From assembly GCA_934533075.1 (NCBI GenBank), contig CAKTBJ010000028.1:1-40193 (forward strand): a stretch of DNA of 40,193 nt. Reading direction: 5' to 3'. The translations under genes and the position numbers were made by a program. Positions 13,782 to 22,920 of the stretch are shown in pieces. This stretch comes from an uncultured Paracoccus sp. Its GTDB lineage: Bacteria; Pseudomonadota; Alphaproteobacteria; Rhodobacterales; Rhodobacteraceae. The notes beneath the pieces are model-generated. The model was not told where the DNA came from, ran no database searches, and was given only the letters and a program-made list of their open reading frames with translations. The stretch's first letter is position 1; each line of letters starts with the position of its first letter.

Positions 13782-16565
13782 TCAGCCGTTGCCGCCGGCC
13801 CGCGCCGCGCCTTCGCGGATCGCCTCGCGCAGCTTGCGTTCCAGCAGGTCCAGCCGGTCGCGGCGCATCAGCTTCAGGCCGAACATGTCCTTCACATAGA
13901 ACGAGTCCACCACCTGCGCGCCATAGGTGGCGATCTGGGCGCTGACGATCTGGATGGCGTTGTCGGCCAGCGTCCGGGTCAGGTCGTAAAGCAGGCCGGG
14001 GCGGTCGCGGGTGTCCACCTCGATAATGGTGTGGATGTCGGACCCCTCGTTGTCGAAGGTGATATGGGTCGGGAAGCGGAAGGCGCGCTCGCGCTTGCGC
14101 ACCTTGTCGCGGTCGGCCAGCGCCTTTTGCGGCAGCACCTCGCCGCGCAGGCAGCGCTCGATGGACTGGCGCAGGCGGGGCAGGTGGGCCATGTCGTAGG
14201 GATGGCCCTCGGCGTCCTGTATCCAGAATACCGGCGTCGCATAGCCGTCGCGTGAGGTATAGGTGCGCGCATCCACCACATTCGCCCCGACCAGCGCCAG
14301 CGCCCCGGCCAGCCGCGAGAAGATGCCGGGATGGTCGGCCATCGCGAAGGCGGCGCGGGTGGCGTCGCGGTCGGGGTCGGGATGCAGGTCGATGCGGATC
14401 TCGTCCGCCTGGATGCCGGCCAGCAGATGCGCGAAGGTGACCTGCGTATCGGTTTGCAGGCCCGCCCAATAGCCTTCGTAATGGCGGCGGATCTCGTCGC
14501 GGATGGCGCGGGCGTCCCAGCCCTGTTCGGCCAGCCGTTCGCGCAGTGCCGCATGCGCCTCGCCCGAGCGGCGGGCGCGGTTGACCTCCTCCAGCCCGGT
14601 TTCCAGCGCGCGGGCGGCTTCCGCATGCAGGCGGCGCAGCAGCATGGCCTTCCAGTTGTTCCACACGCCCGGACCCACCGCGCGGATGTCGCAGGTGGTC
14701 AGCACGGTCAGCAGGTCCAGCCGCTTGCGCGTGCGCACCGCCTTGGCGAAATCGCGCAGCGTGCGCGGGTCGCCGATGTCGCGCTTTTGCGCGGTGTCGG
14801 ACATGACCAGATGGTTGCGCACCAGCCATTCGACGGTCTCGACCTCCTCGGCCGGCAGCCGCAGCCGCGTGCAGACCCGCCGGGCGATCTGGGCGCCCAG
14901 GATGGAATGATCCTCCGGCCGCCCCTTGCCGATGTCGTGCAGCAGCACCGCCAGACAGAGGACGCGGCGGTTGATCGCGCCCCGCATCAGGGCGGTGCTC
15001 AGCGGCAGGTCGGATTCCAGCTCGCCGCGCTCGATCTCGGCCAGGGTGCCGACGGCCTGGATGGTGTGCTCGTCCACCGTGTAGTGGTGGTAGACGTTGA
15101 ACTGCATCATCGCCACCACCGGCTCGAATTCCGGGATGAAGGCGGCCAGAACGCCCAGCTCGTTCATGCGGCGCAGGGCGCGTTCGGGATTGCCGCGCTT
15201 CAGCAGCAGGTCGAGGAAGATGCGCACCGCCCGCGCGTCGCGGCGCATGGCGTCGTCGATCAGGTGCAGGTTGGCGACCACCAGCCGCATGGCGTCGGGA
15301 TGGATCAGGATGCCGGTGCGCAGGCCCTCGTCGAACAGGCGCAGCAGGTTGACCGGATCGGCCAGGAAGGCCGCGTCGTCGGCGATGGCCAGCCGGCCGT
15401 TGGCGGTCCTGAAGCCCTTGCGCAGGCGCACCCGGCGGCCCGGAATGCGCGAGGGCGGGGCCTTGCGCAGGTGGCGGGCCTCCAGATCGGTCAGGAAGAC
15501 GCGGGTGATCTCGCCCACGCGGGTGGCATGGCGGAAATAGTCCTGCATGAAATGCTCGACCGCGCGCCGCCCGCCGCTGTCGCGATAGCCCATGCGGGCG
15601 GCGACCTCGGGTTGCAGGTCGAAGGTCAGCTGCTCGGCCGCGCGGCCGGTGATCAGGTGCAGGTGGCAGCGGATCGCCAGCAGGAAATCCTCGGCCTGCC
15701 AGAAGGCGGCATGTTCCTCGCGAGCGAGCACGCCCAGATCGACCAGCTCGATGGCGCGGCCGACGCCGTGGATGTATTTGGCGATCCAGTAGAGGGCTTG
15801 CAGGTCGCGCAAGCCCCCCTTGCCCTCCTTGATGTTCGGCTCCAGCAGATAACGCTGGCCGCCTTGGCGGGCATGGCGGGCGGTGCGCTCGGCCAGCTTG
15901 GCCTCGATGAATTCGGGGACCGAGGCGTTGAACAGCTCCTCGTGCAGGCGCTGGCGCAGCTCATCCGCCAGCAGCGCATCGCCCGCCACCAGGCGGCGCT
16001 CGATCAGGCTGGTGCGGATGGTGAAGTCGCTGGTGGCCAGCCGCAGGGTCTCGTCCAGCGTGCGGGTGGCGTGGCCGACCTTCAGCTTGAGGTCCCAGAG
16101 CATGTAGAGGATCGATTCGATCATGCTCTCGGCCCAGGCGGTGGGCTTCCAGGCGGTCAGGAACAGCAGGTCCACATCGGAATGTGGTGCCATTTCCGCG
16201 CGTCCATAACCGCCGACGGCAAGGATGGCCAGGCGCTCGGCGGTGGTGGCGACTTGCAGCGGGTGCAGCCAGGTGGCGGCGACATGGTGCAGCGCGATCA
16301 CCGTGCCATCGGTCAGCGCGGCGATGGCGCGCAGGGTCTCGCGCGCCGCGCGGGGGTGGGAGGCGAAGCCGGCCTCGATATCGGCCATCGCCTCGGCGCG
16401 GGCCTCGCGCAGGACGGCCACGGTCTCGGCCCGGCGGGTGCGGGCGTCGGGAAGGGGCGCGAGGCGCGCATCCAGCAGCGGCAGGAAACGCTCGGGGGTG
16501 AAGATGTCATGCGCGCCGGGCAGGTCCGGCGCGCTTTGCGGCAGGTTCGGGGCGGGGTCGGTCAT
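13782..16565 (-). CDS. glnD: Bifunctional PII uridylyltransferase / uridylyl-removing enzyme
   Basis: A 927-residue GlnD with the full family architecture. The nucleotidyltransferase motif GGYGR (118-122) is followed by SDVD (129-132), which binds the metal. A helical GlnD-type linker follows, then an HD phosphohydrolase domain with LLHDIGKGRPEDHS near residue 540. Two C-terminal ACT domains (about 735-815 and 845-920) sense glutamine; the last contains VDTRDRPGLLYDLTRTLAD. GlnD uridylylates PII proteins when glutamine is low and removes UMP when it is high, so it sits at the top of nitrogen regulation. It starts 10 bp after the lipoprotein gene on the same strand, so they are probably co-transcribed. 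Confidence 0.96.
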   Translation of the reverse strand: MTDPAPNLPQSAPDLPGAHDIFTPERFLPLLDARLAPLPDARTRRAETVAVLREARAEAMADIEAGFASHPRAARETLRAIAALTDGTVIALHHVAATWLHPLQVATTAERLAILAVGGYGRAEMAPHSDVDLLFLTAWKPTAWAESMIESILYMLWDLKLKVGHATRTLDETLRLATSDFTIRTSLIERRLVAGDALLADELRQRLHEELFNASVPEFIEAKLAERTARHARQGGQRYLLEPNIKEGKGGLRDLQALYWIAKYIHGVGRAIELVDLGVLAREEHAAFWQAEDFLLAIRCHLHLITGRAAEQLTFDLQPEVAARMGYRDSGGRRAVEHFMQDYFRHATRVGEITRVFLTDLEARHLRKAPPSRIPGRRVRLRKGFRTANGRLAIADDAAFLADPVNLLRLFDEGLRTGILIHPDAMRLVVANLHLIDDAMRRDARAVRIFLDLLLKRGNPERALRRMNELGVLAAFIPEFEPVVAMMQFNVYHHYTVDEHTIQAVGTLAEIERGELESDLPLSTALMRGAINRRVLCLAVLLHDIGKGRPEDHSILGAQIARRVCTRLRLPAEEVETVEWLVRNHLVMSDTAQKRDIGDPRTLRDFAKAVRTRKRLDLLTVLTTCDIRAVGPGVWNNWKAMLLRRLHAEAARALETGLEEVNRARRSGEAHAALRERLAEQGWDARAIRDEIRRHYEGYWAGLQTDTQVTFAHLLAGIQADEIRIDLHPDPDRDATRAAFAMADHPGIFSRLAGALALVGANVVDARTYTSRDGYATPVFWIQDAEGHPYDMAHLPRLRQSIERCLRGEVLPQKALADRDKVRKRERAFRFPTHITFDNEGSDIHTIIEVDTRDRPGLLYDLTRTLADNAIQIVSAQIATYGAQVVDSFYVKDMFGLKLMRRDRLDLLERKLREAIREGAARAGGNG

Positions 16566-16575
16566 GATGCTGGGG

Positions 16576-17805
16576 TCAGAACCCCGCGCCGGAGGTGCCC
16601 TGCGGCGCCGGATCGAGGATGACCAACTGCCCGCCCCGGATCGTCGCCACCGCCAGCGCGCGGCTGTTGGTGCCGTCGCGGTTCAGGCGGAAGACGCCGG
16701 TGACGCCCTGGAAGCCGGCGCGCTGGGTCAGCCCGGCGGTGGTCAGCGCATCGCGGCGTCCGGCGCGCAGCCCGGCGGCGACGGCGGACACGCCGTCATA
16801 GGCCAGCCCGGCCAGCGGATGCGGGGCCTCGCCGAAGGCGGCGCGATAGCGGGCCTCGAAGGCTTTCAGGCGGCTCATGTCGGGGGTGGCGAACCAGCCC
16901 TCTTGCAGGCCGGGCAGGCTCATGCGCTCGGCCGGCTGGTCCCAGCGGGTCAGGCCCGCCAGGCGGGCATTCGTGGGGTTGACGCCCGCGTCATGCAGCA
17001 GTTGCGACATATAGGGCAGCACGGCATCGTTGTTGGCGGTCAGGAAGACCACATCGGCCTGACCGGACCTGGCAGCGGCACTGATGCCGGGCACCACGCC
17101 GGCCACCCCGGCCTGCGAGACCGGATGCGGCATGTCGCCGACCAGCGCGGCGCCGCGGTTGCGGGCGATGGCGGCCTTGATGGCGCGGGCGCCGATCTGG
17201 CCGGCGAGGTCGTTCTCGGACACGACGATGAAGCGGCGCTTGCCCTGTTGCAGGGCGTAACGCACCAGCCGCTGGGCGGTGTTGTCGAAGGTGTTGCCCA
17301 GCAGGAAGACATTGCCGCCGGCGATCTCCGGGTTGTTCGAGAAGGCCAGCACGTTGATGCCCTGGCCGGCGACGGCGGCGCCCACGGCATTGGCGGATTC
17401 GGCATGCAGCGGGCCGATGACGATCCTGGCGCCGGCGCCCACGGCCTCCTGCGCGCGGGCGACGGCGGTGCCGCTGTCGGTGCCCACCGGCAGCACGCGC
17501 AGGTCGATATGGGCGCCCTGGGCGTCGCTGGCCGCCATGCGCGCGGCATTGCCCAGCGAGCGCGCCAGCCATTCCAGATTGGCGTCCCCGGTGCCGCCGG
17601 GCACCAGCAGGGCGACGGTGACGGGCTGGCCGGGATCGACCAGCGGTCCGCGCGAGGGACCGCTGGCGGAGGTGGGGCCGGTGCCGCCCGGCTGGCAGGC
17701 CGCCAGCGTCAGGGCGGCGAGGCCGGCCGCGGCGAGGCGCGCCAGATGCCGCGCGCCCGCGGCTATGGCGGGAAGGACGGGACGAAGGGGCAGGGCGCGC
17801 GGCAT
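16576..17805 (-). CDS. LppC/LpoA-like lipoprotein (penicillin-binding protein activator family)
   Basis: A 409-residue predicted lipoprotein. A long basic N-region is followed by a hydrophobic stretch ending in the lipobox LAAC with Cys37. The rest is a type-I periplasmic-binding fold of the Leu/Ile/Val-binding group, with VALLVPGGTGDANLEWLAR, a first lobe ending near GKRRFIVVSENDLAGQIG, and ADVVFLTANNDAVLPYMSQL. Proteins of this fold encoded next to rsmI and yraN correspond to LpoA/YraM, which activates PBP1A in enterobacteria; alphaproteobacterial members lack the TPR half, as here. Start ATG 17805 precedes the signal peptide. It diverges from rsmI by 87 bp and leads directly into glnD. The activator role is inferred from context; an amino-acid-binding role is the alternative. 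Confidence 0.8.
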   Translation of the reverse strand: MPRALPLRPVLPAIAAGARHLARLAAAGLAALTLAACQPGGTGPTSASGPSRGPLVDPGQPVTVALLVPGGTGDANLEWLARSLGNAARMAASDAQGAHIDLRVLPVGTDSGTAVARAQEAVGAGARIVIGPLHAESANAVGAAVAGQGINVLAFSNNPEIAGGNVFLLGNTFDNTAQRLVRYALQQGKRRFIVVSENDLAGQIGARAIKAAIARNRGAALVGDMPHPVSQAGVAGVVPGISAAARSGQADVVFLTANNDAVLPYMSQLLHDAGVNPTNARLAGLTRWDQPAERMSLPGLQEGWFATPDMSRLKAFEARYRAAFGEAPHPLAGLAYDGVSAVAAGLRAGRRDALTTAGLTQRAGFQGVTGVFRLNRDGTNSRALAVATIRGGQLVILDPAPQGTSGAGF

Positions 17806-17892
17806 GATGACTTTCCCGTCTGCAAGGGTGGCAATTCCTGCGGGAAGCGTATTCAGATCGAAAGCCGAACGCAAATGTCCGGGACGAGGGTG

Positions 17893-18819
17893 ATGAAGCA
17901 AGGCGAAAGCACCGGCAAGGCGCCGCCCATGCAGGCGGCGGAACCGATCGCGGCCCGGATCGAGGCGCCGGCGCTGGCGCCGGGCCTTTACCTGGTGGCG
18001 ACGCCGATCGGGGCGGCGCGCGACATCACGCTGCGGGCGCTGGACGTGCTGAACGGGGCTTCGGTGCTGGCGGCCGAGGATACCCGCCGGCTGCGGCAGT
18101 TGCTGGCGCTGCACGGCATTGCGCTGCGCGGCCGCCGCCTGCTGGCCCATCACGACCATAACGAGGCCGCCTCCGGCCCGGCTCTGGTCGCCGCCATCGC
18201 GGACGGGGCGTCGATCGCCTATGCCTCGGACGCGGGCACGCCGCTGGTCTCCGATCCGGGCTATCGGCTGGCGGCCCTGGTGCGCGAGGCCGGGCTGCCG
18301 GTCCATGCCCTGCCCGGCCCCTCGGCGGTGCTGGCGGCGCTGATGGTGGCCGGATTGCCCTCGGATGCCTTCGTCTTTGCCGGCTTTCCGCCGGCCACCG
18401 CCACGGCGCGCCGCAAGTGGCTGGCGCGCTGGGACGGGATCGAGGCCACGGTGATTCTTTTCGAAAGCCCCAGGCGCGTTAAGGAAACATTGAAAGATTT
18501 GTGTGAAAACCATCCGGAAAGACGCATCGTCATATGCAGGGAACTGACGAAACGATTCGAGGAAAGACTGGCCGGCACCGCGCGCGAATTGCTCGATCTG
18601 GTCCCGGATGAGGGGCTGAAGGGCGAGGTGGTGATGCTGCTGGACCGCGTTGCGGGCGCGGCGGTGACGAATGAGGGGCTGGAGGCCGCCCTGGCCGCCC
18701 GCCTGGCCGCCGGCGACAGCCTGCGCGACGCGGCGGATGCCCTGGCCAAGGCCACCGGCACCCCGCGCCGGACGGTCTATCAGATGGGACTGCGCCTGGC
18801 GCAGGACGGAAAGGACTAG
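17893..18819 (+). CDS. rsmI: 16S rRNA (cytidine-1402-2'-O)-methyltransferase
   Basis: A 308-residue RsmI (YraL) of the tetrapyrrole-methylase fold. Landmarks are LYLVATPIGAARDITLRAL at the N-terminus, AAEDTRR, YASDAGTPLVSDPGYRL for SAM binding, HALPGPSAVLAALMVAGLP, and a late RELTKRFEE segment. It methylates the 2'-O of C1402 in the ribosomal P site. Start ATG 17893 has GAGG close upstream; an in-frame ATG at 17875 lacks a ribosome site. Codons about 188-226 (18454-18570) differ sharply from the rest, with AGA, AGG, ACA, ATA, TTG and TGT codons and low GC; this is reported as a finding. The gene ends 2 bp before yraN, so they are coupled. Confidence 0.94.
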   Translation: MKQGESTGKAPPMQAAEPIAARIEAPALAPGLYLVATPIGAARDITLRALDVLNGASVLAAEDTRRLRQLLALHGIALRGRRLLAHHDHNEAASGPALVAAIADGASIAYASDAGTPLVSDPGYRLAALVREAGLPVHALPGPSAVLAALMVAGLPSDAFVFAGFPPATATARRKWLARWDGIEATVILFESPRRVKETLKDLCENHPERRIVICRELTKRFEERLAGTARELLDLVPDEGLKGEVVMLLDRVAGAAVTNEGLEAALAARLAAGDSLRDAADALAKATGTPRRTVYQMGLRLAQDGKD

Positions 18820-18821
18820 GA

Positions 18822-19223
18822 ATGGGCTTTCATGCGACCACGGCATTTGCCAGCGCCACCCGCGTTGCCCGCGGCGCGCGCAACCATGCTGCCGGCTGCC
18901 TTGCCGAAGACAGCGTTGCCGCGCATTACACCCGGCTGGGCGGCCGCATCCTCGCCCGTCGCTGGCGCTGCCAATGGGGCGAGATCGACCTGATCGTGGC
19001 GATGGGCGAGGATGTCGTCTTCGTCGAGGTCAAAAGCGCCCGCACCCATGACCAGGCCGCCTGGCGGCTGGGCCGGCGCCAGATGGACCGCATCTGTGCC
19101 GCCGCCACTGCCTATTGCGCGCATCTGGAACAGGGGCTGCTGACGCCCATGCGCTTCGATGCGGCGCTGGTCGACGGCATGGGCCGGGTCAGCGTGATCG
19201 AAAACGCCTTCGACAGCTGGTAG
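18822..19223 (+). CDS. yraN: YraN/UPF0102 family endonuclease-fold protein
   Basis: A 133-residue protein of the UPF0102 family, which has a restriction-endonuclease-like fold. The active-site pattern is visible as GEIDLIV followed by VFVEVKSA (Asp, then Glu-x-Lys). The family is almost always next to rsmI, as here, and its role is undetermined, possibly in DNA or RNA processing. An N-terminal extension of about 20 residues ([20 protein letters not shown]) precedes the core [20 protein letters not shown]. The gene follows rsmI by 2 bp. A G/C hairpin with arms CCGGCCC (19225-19231) and GGGCCGG (19248-19254) lies in the gap to gshB but lacks a T run, so readthrough into gshB is likely. Confidence 0.9.
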   Translation: MGFHATTAFASATRVARGARNHAAGCLAEDSVAAHYTRLGGRILARRWRCQWGEIDLIVAMGEDVVFVEVKSARTHDQAAWRLGRRQMDRICAAATAYCAHLEQGLLTPMRFDAALVDGMGRVSVIENAFDSW

Positions 19224-19290
19224 GCCGGCCCCCTTGCGATCCGGCGCGGGCCGGGCGACAAGCAAGCCACCCGTTTCTGGAGGACTTGCC

Positions 19291-20253
19291 ATGAGCTTGA
19301 AGGTCGCGTTGCAGATGGACCCGATCGAGGCGGTCTCGATCACCGGCGACAGCACCTTCCGGCTGGGGCTGGAGGCCGAGGCGCGCGGGCATAGCCTGTT
19401 CCAGTATACGGTGGACCGGCTGTCCTATGTCGAGGGCAAGGTGCGGGCGCAGGGGCGTCCCATCACCCTGCGGCGCGAGGCCGGCAATCATGTGACTTTC
19501 GGCGACTGGGCCGATGTCGATCTGGCCGATTTCGACGTGGTCTGGCTGCGCCAGGACCCACCCTTCGACATGGGCTATATCACCTCGACGCATCTGCTGG
19601 ACCGGCTGGCGCCCGGCACGATGGTGGTCAACGATCCGTTCTGGGTCCGCAACTGCCCGGAAAAGCTGATGGTTCTGGACTTCCCCGACCTGACGCCGCC
19701 GACGCTGATCTCGCGCGATCTGGCCACCATCCGCGCCTTCCGCGCCCGTCACGGCGACATCATCATCAAGCCGCTTTACGGCAATGGCGGTGCCGGCGTG
19801 TTCCATCTGCGCACCGATGACAGCAACCTTGCATCCCTGGTCGAGCTGTTCTCGGGCATGAATCGCGAGCCGGTGATCGCCCAGACCTACCTGCCCGCCG
19901 TGGTCAAGGGCGACAAGCGAATCATCCTGGTCGATGGCGAACCCATCGGCGCCATCAACCGGGTTCCCGCCGCCGGCGAGGCGCGCTCGAACATGCATGT
20001 CGGCGGCCGTCCCGAGCCGGTTGCCCTGACCGGGCGCGAGCGCGAGATCTGCGCCCGAATCGGTCCGGTCCTGCGCGAGAAGGGGCAGATCTTCACCGGC
20101 ATCGACGTGATCGACGGCTGGCTGACCGAAATCAACGTGACCTCGCCCACCGGCCTTCAGGAGCTGGAGCGATTCGATGGCACCAACGGCGCCGCGCTGA
20201 TCTGGGAGGCCATCGAGCGGCGTGTCGCCGCGCGCACGCCCGTCATCCGCTGA
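19291..20253 (+). CDS. gshB: Glutathione synthetase
   Basis: A 320-residue ATP-grasp enzyme of standard prokaryotic GshB length. It begins with [20 protein letters not shown], the conserved first strand. It then has [14 protein letters not shown] for the gamma-glutamylcysteine site, [12 protein letters not shown] for the ATP-grasp phosphate loop, and [20 protein letters not shown] with the metal-binding Glu and Asn. It joins gamma-glutamylcysteine and glycine to make glutathione. A strong site (GGAGGAC) precedes ATG 19291. The order rsmI, yraN, gshB is common in alphaproteobacteria, so joint transcription is plausible. Confidence 0.96.
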   Translation: MSLKVALQMDPIEAVSITGDSTFRLGLEAEARGHSLFQYTVDRLSYVEGKVRAQGRPITLRREAGNHVTFGDWADVDLADFDVVWLRQDPPFDMGYITSTHLLDRLAPGTMVVNDPFWVRNCPEKLMVLDFPDLTPPTLISRDLATIRAFRARHGDIIIKPLYGNGGAGVFHLRTDDSNLASLVELFSGMNREPVIAQTYLPAVVKGDKRIILVDGEPIGAINRVPAAGEARSNMHVGGRPEPVALTGREREICARIGPVLREKGQIFTGIDVIDGWLTEINVTSPTGLQELERFDGTNGAALIWEAIERRVAARTPVIR

Positions 20254-20272
20254 GCGGTAATCCCCGCTTGCG

Positions 20273-20287
20273 TTAACCTTTTCTTTA
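20273..20287. promoter_or_regulatory. CtrA-like site upstream of comM
   Basis: TTAA at 20273-20276, seven bases, then TTTA at 20284-20287, one mismatch from the CtrA consensus TTAA-N7-TTAA, with the TTAACC half-site intact. TTAA is very rare in this window. It lies 44 bp before the comM start in the only intergenic gap of this gene run. It is a sequence match only. Confidence 0.35.
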
Positions 20288-20330
20288 CGGCGCGCGTTGC
20301 AGGGTTGCGGGGCAGCAACCGAGGCCCGAC

Positions 20331-21839
20331 ATGCCCGCAATCGCCTATACCGTCGCCTTCGTCGGCATCGACGCCCAGCTGGTCGAGGTGCAGGCCTCGG
20401 TCGGCTCGGGCATGCCGGGCTTCGGCATCGTCGGCCTGCCGGACAAGGCCATCAACGAGGCCCGCGACCGCGTGCGCGCCGCCTTCGATGCGATCCGCGT
20501 CGGGCTGCCGCCCCGTCGGGTGACGGTCAACCTCTCGCCCGCCGACCTGCCGAAGGAAGGCTCGCATTTCGATCTGCCGATCGCGCTGGCCGTGCTGGCC
20601 GCGATGGAGGTCATCCCCGCCGACGAGCTGGAGCGGGTGGTCTCGATGGGGGAGCTGTCGCTGGACGGGCGGCTGAAGCGCGTGGCGGGTGCCCTGCCGG
20701 CGGCGATGGCGGCGGCGGAGGATGCGCGCAGCCTGATCTGCCCGCGCGACTGCGGGGCCGAGGCGGCGCTGGTCGGCGCGGTGCCGGTCTTCGCGCCTGA
20801 CAGCCTGCGCGCCGCGGTCGATCACATCACCGGCCGCGCCCCCCTGTCGCCGGCCGCGCCCCTGGCCCCCGAGCCGGGCGGTCCGGGCCGCGACCTGGCC
20901 GAATTGCGCGGCCAGTATCGCGCCCGCCGCGCGCTGGAAATCGCTGCCGCCGGGCGCCACCACCTGCTGATGGTCGGGCCTCCGGGCGCCGGAAAGTCCA
21001 TGCTGGCGGCCTGCCTGCCGGGGATCATGCCGCCGCTGGACCCGGCCGAGGCGCTGGAAACCGCGATGATCCAGTCCGTCGCCGGCATGCTGGACAAGGG
21101 CCGAATCACCCGCGCCGCCCCCTTCCGCGAGCCGCATCATACCGCCTCGATGGCGGCGATGATCGGCGGCGGCAAGGGCGCCAGGCCGGGCGAGGTCAGC
21201 CTGGCCCATAACGGCGTGCTGTTCATGGACGAGTTGCCCGAATTCGGCCGCGCGGTGCTGGACACGCTGCGCCAGCCGATCGAGACCGGCATGGTCACCA
21301 TCGCCCGCGCCGCCATGCATGCCCGTTATCCGTGCCGCTTCCTGCTGGTTGCGGCGGCGAATCCCTGTCGTTGCGGCTATCTGGGCGACCCGGCCCGCGC
21401 CTGCGGCCGGGCGCCGAATTGCGGCGGGGACTATATGGGCAAGATCTCCGGCCCGTTGATGGACCGTTTCGACCTGCGCATCGAGGTGCCGGCCTTGTCC
21501 ATCGACGACCTCACCCGTCCGGCCGATGGCGAGCCGAGCGCCGGGATTCGCGCCCGCGTGATCGCCGCCCGCGCCGTGCAGGCCGAGCGATTCGCCGGGG
21601 ATGCGCTGCGCACCAATGCCGATGCCACCGGCGCCGTGCTGGAGCGCGTGGCGCCCCTGTGTGCCGAGGGCCGCGACCTGATGCGCCGCGCGACCGAGCG
21701 TATCGGCCTGACCGCGCGCGGCTATCACCGCGTGCTGCGGGTCTCGCGCACCATCGCGGATCTTGCCGGCGCGGCGCAGATCGCGGCGGATCATGTCGCG
21801 GAAGCCATCAGCTATCGGTTGCCCTATGCCACGGGATAG
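20331..21839 (+). CDS. comM: YifB/ComM-family Mg-chelatase-like AAA+ ATPase
   Basis: A 502-residue protein with the three parts of the ComM family: an N-terminal Lon-substrate-like domain (VEVQASVGSGMPGFGIVGLP), a central AAA+ chelatase-like module with Walker A GPPGAGKSM and Walker B LFMDELPEF, and a C-terminal domain with LTARGYHRVLRVSRTIADLA. A CxCGYLGDPxxxCxxxP cysteine cluster, typical of the family, sits between the ATPase and C-terminal parts. ComM is a hexameric helicase that promotes branch migration during integration of transformed DNA in Vibrio and relatives. In Rhodobacteraceae it may serve uptake of gene-transfer-agent or environmental DNA, which is inference. It converges on the DUF697 gene. 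Confidence 0.94.
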   Translation: MPAIAYTVAFVGIDAQLVEVQASVGSGMPGFGIVGLPDKAINEARDRVRAAFDAIRVGLPPRRVTVNLSPADLPKEGSHFDLPIALAVLAAMEVIPADELERVVSMGELSLDGRLKRVAGALPAAMAAAEDARSLICPRDCGAEAALVGAVPVFAPDSLRAAVDHITGRAPLSPAAPLAPEPGGPGRDLAELRGQYRARRALEIAAAGRHHLLMVGPPGAGKSMLAACLPGIMPPLDPAEALETAMIQSVAGMLDKGRITRAAPFREPHHTASMAAMIGGGKGARPGEVSLAHNGVLFMDELPEFGRAVLDTLRQPIETGMVTIARAAMHARYPCRFLLVAAANPCRCGYLGDPARACGRAPNCGGDYMGKISGPLMDRFDLRIEVPALSIDDLTRPADGEPSAGIRARVIAARAVQAERFAGDALRTNADATGAVLERVAPLCAEGRDLMRRATERIGLTARGYHRVLRVSRTIADLAGAAQIAADHVAEAISYRLPYATG

Positions 21840-21876
21840 GGGCGCGATGGCGTGGCTGCCGCGGGTGGTGCGGGCG

Positions 21877-22920
21877 CTATTCGCCCTTGTCGAACAGGCC
21901 CTTGAGGCCGCGGCTCAGCAGCGCCGTCACGCGGGGCCGGGGCTGGGCGAGGAAGGGCAGCGGGCGGCAGACCTCCATCGCGGCGATGCCGACCCGCGCG
22001 GTCAGCGCGCCGTTGACCACGCCTTCGCCGAAGCGGCGCGACAGCTTCGCCAGCGCGCCGCCGCCGGCGACGGTGTGGATCAGGTCGTCCCCCGCCGCCA
22101 CCGCCCCCGTCGCCACCAGATGCGCCAGGACCGAGCGCGTCAGCCGCCAGCCGCCGAAGGTGCCGGCGCGGCCCCCATAGATTTCCGCCAGCCGCCGGAT
22201 CATGCGCAGGTTCATCGCCATAGCCGCCAGCATGTCGGCGAAGGGCAGGGGCACCAGCGCGGTGGCGGCGGCGACGGCGCGGGCGGCGGCCTCCACCTCG
22301 CGCCGGGCCGCCTCGTCCAGCGGCGCCAGCAGGGTGGTCTCGGCGGCGCGCAGCAGGTCCTCCGCGCCATAGGCGTCGCGGGCGGCCTCGGCCAGGCGTT
22401 CCCGGCTCCATTGCAGTTCGGGGCGGTCGGCATAGAGGGCATCCAGCCGCGCCACCACGTCGCGGGCCGCCGCCACTTCGGCCGTGGCGAGGGCGCCAGC
22501 GGCGGCGCGGTGGATGGAATCGAGGCGCGCCAGCCGGCGCCAGGCCAGCAATTCCCGGCCCGCCACCAGCAGCGTCGCCAGGGTGAAGGCCGCCAGCAAG
22601 GCCAGCGCCACCCAGCCCAGCAGCGGCCAGCGGGCCAGCATCGTGTCGATGAAGCGCAGCGCCGCGATGCCGGCCAGAAACGACACCAGCGCCGCCGCCG
22701 TGCCCAGGAAGAACCGCGTCAGCCGCGAGCCGGGCCTCGCGGCCAGCCGTGCCGCGATCTCCAGCCGGGTCGGCGGGCGGGCGGCGGGTTCCTCGACCGG
22801 CGGCGCGTCGGCGGGCGAGGGGCCGGCATCCTCCAGCAGCACCGAATGCGGGGCGTGTGGGGCGGTGTCGGGGCGCGGGGCCTCGTCGGGCAGTTCGATG
22901 AGGGTCGGGCGGCGGGTCAT
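21877..22920 (-). CDS. DUF697/TIGR01620 (YcjF-type) membrane protein
   Basis: A 347-residue membrane protein. After a Pro/Ala-rich cytoplasmic tail come two adjacent transmembrane helices (about 95-145: FFLGTAAALVSFLAGIAALR and WPLLGWVALALLAAFTLAT), then a helical soluble part with FADMLAAMAMNLRMIRRLAE and a glycine-rich segment GGRAGTFGGWRLT. This is the YcjF arrangement. The start codon overlaps the ycjX stop by four bases (ATGA), the conserved linkage of this pair. YcjX is a P-loop NTPase; in enterobacteria the pair is induced by phage-shock-type stress, and it is presumed here to act together at the inner membrane. Its biochemical function is unknown. Confidence 0.88.
   Translation of the reverse strand: MTRRPTLIELPDEAPRPDTAPHAPHSVLLEDAGPSPADAPPVEEPAARPPTRLEIAARLAARPGSRLTRFFLGTAAALVSFLAGIAALRFIDTMLARWPLLGWVALALLAAFTLATLLVAGRELLAWRRLARLDSIHRAAAGALATAEVAAARDVVARLDALYADRPELQWSRERLAEAARDAYGAEDLLRAAETTLLAPLDEAARREVEAAARAVAAATALVPLPFADMLAAMAMNLRMIRRLAEIYGGRAGTFGGWRLTRSVLAHLVATGAVAAGDDLIHTVAGGGALAKLSRRFGEGVVNGALTARVGIAAMEVCRPLPFLAQPRPRVTALLSRGLKGLFDKGE

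Noticed and set aside
14331..16622. Plus-strand open frame of 763 codons opposite glnD
   Set aside because: It lies wholly opposite glnD, whose motifs are complete. The translation is Gln/Gly/His-rich with no recognisable domain.
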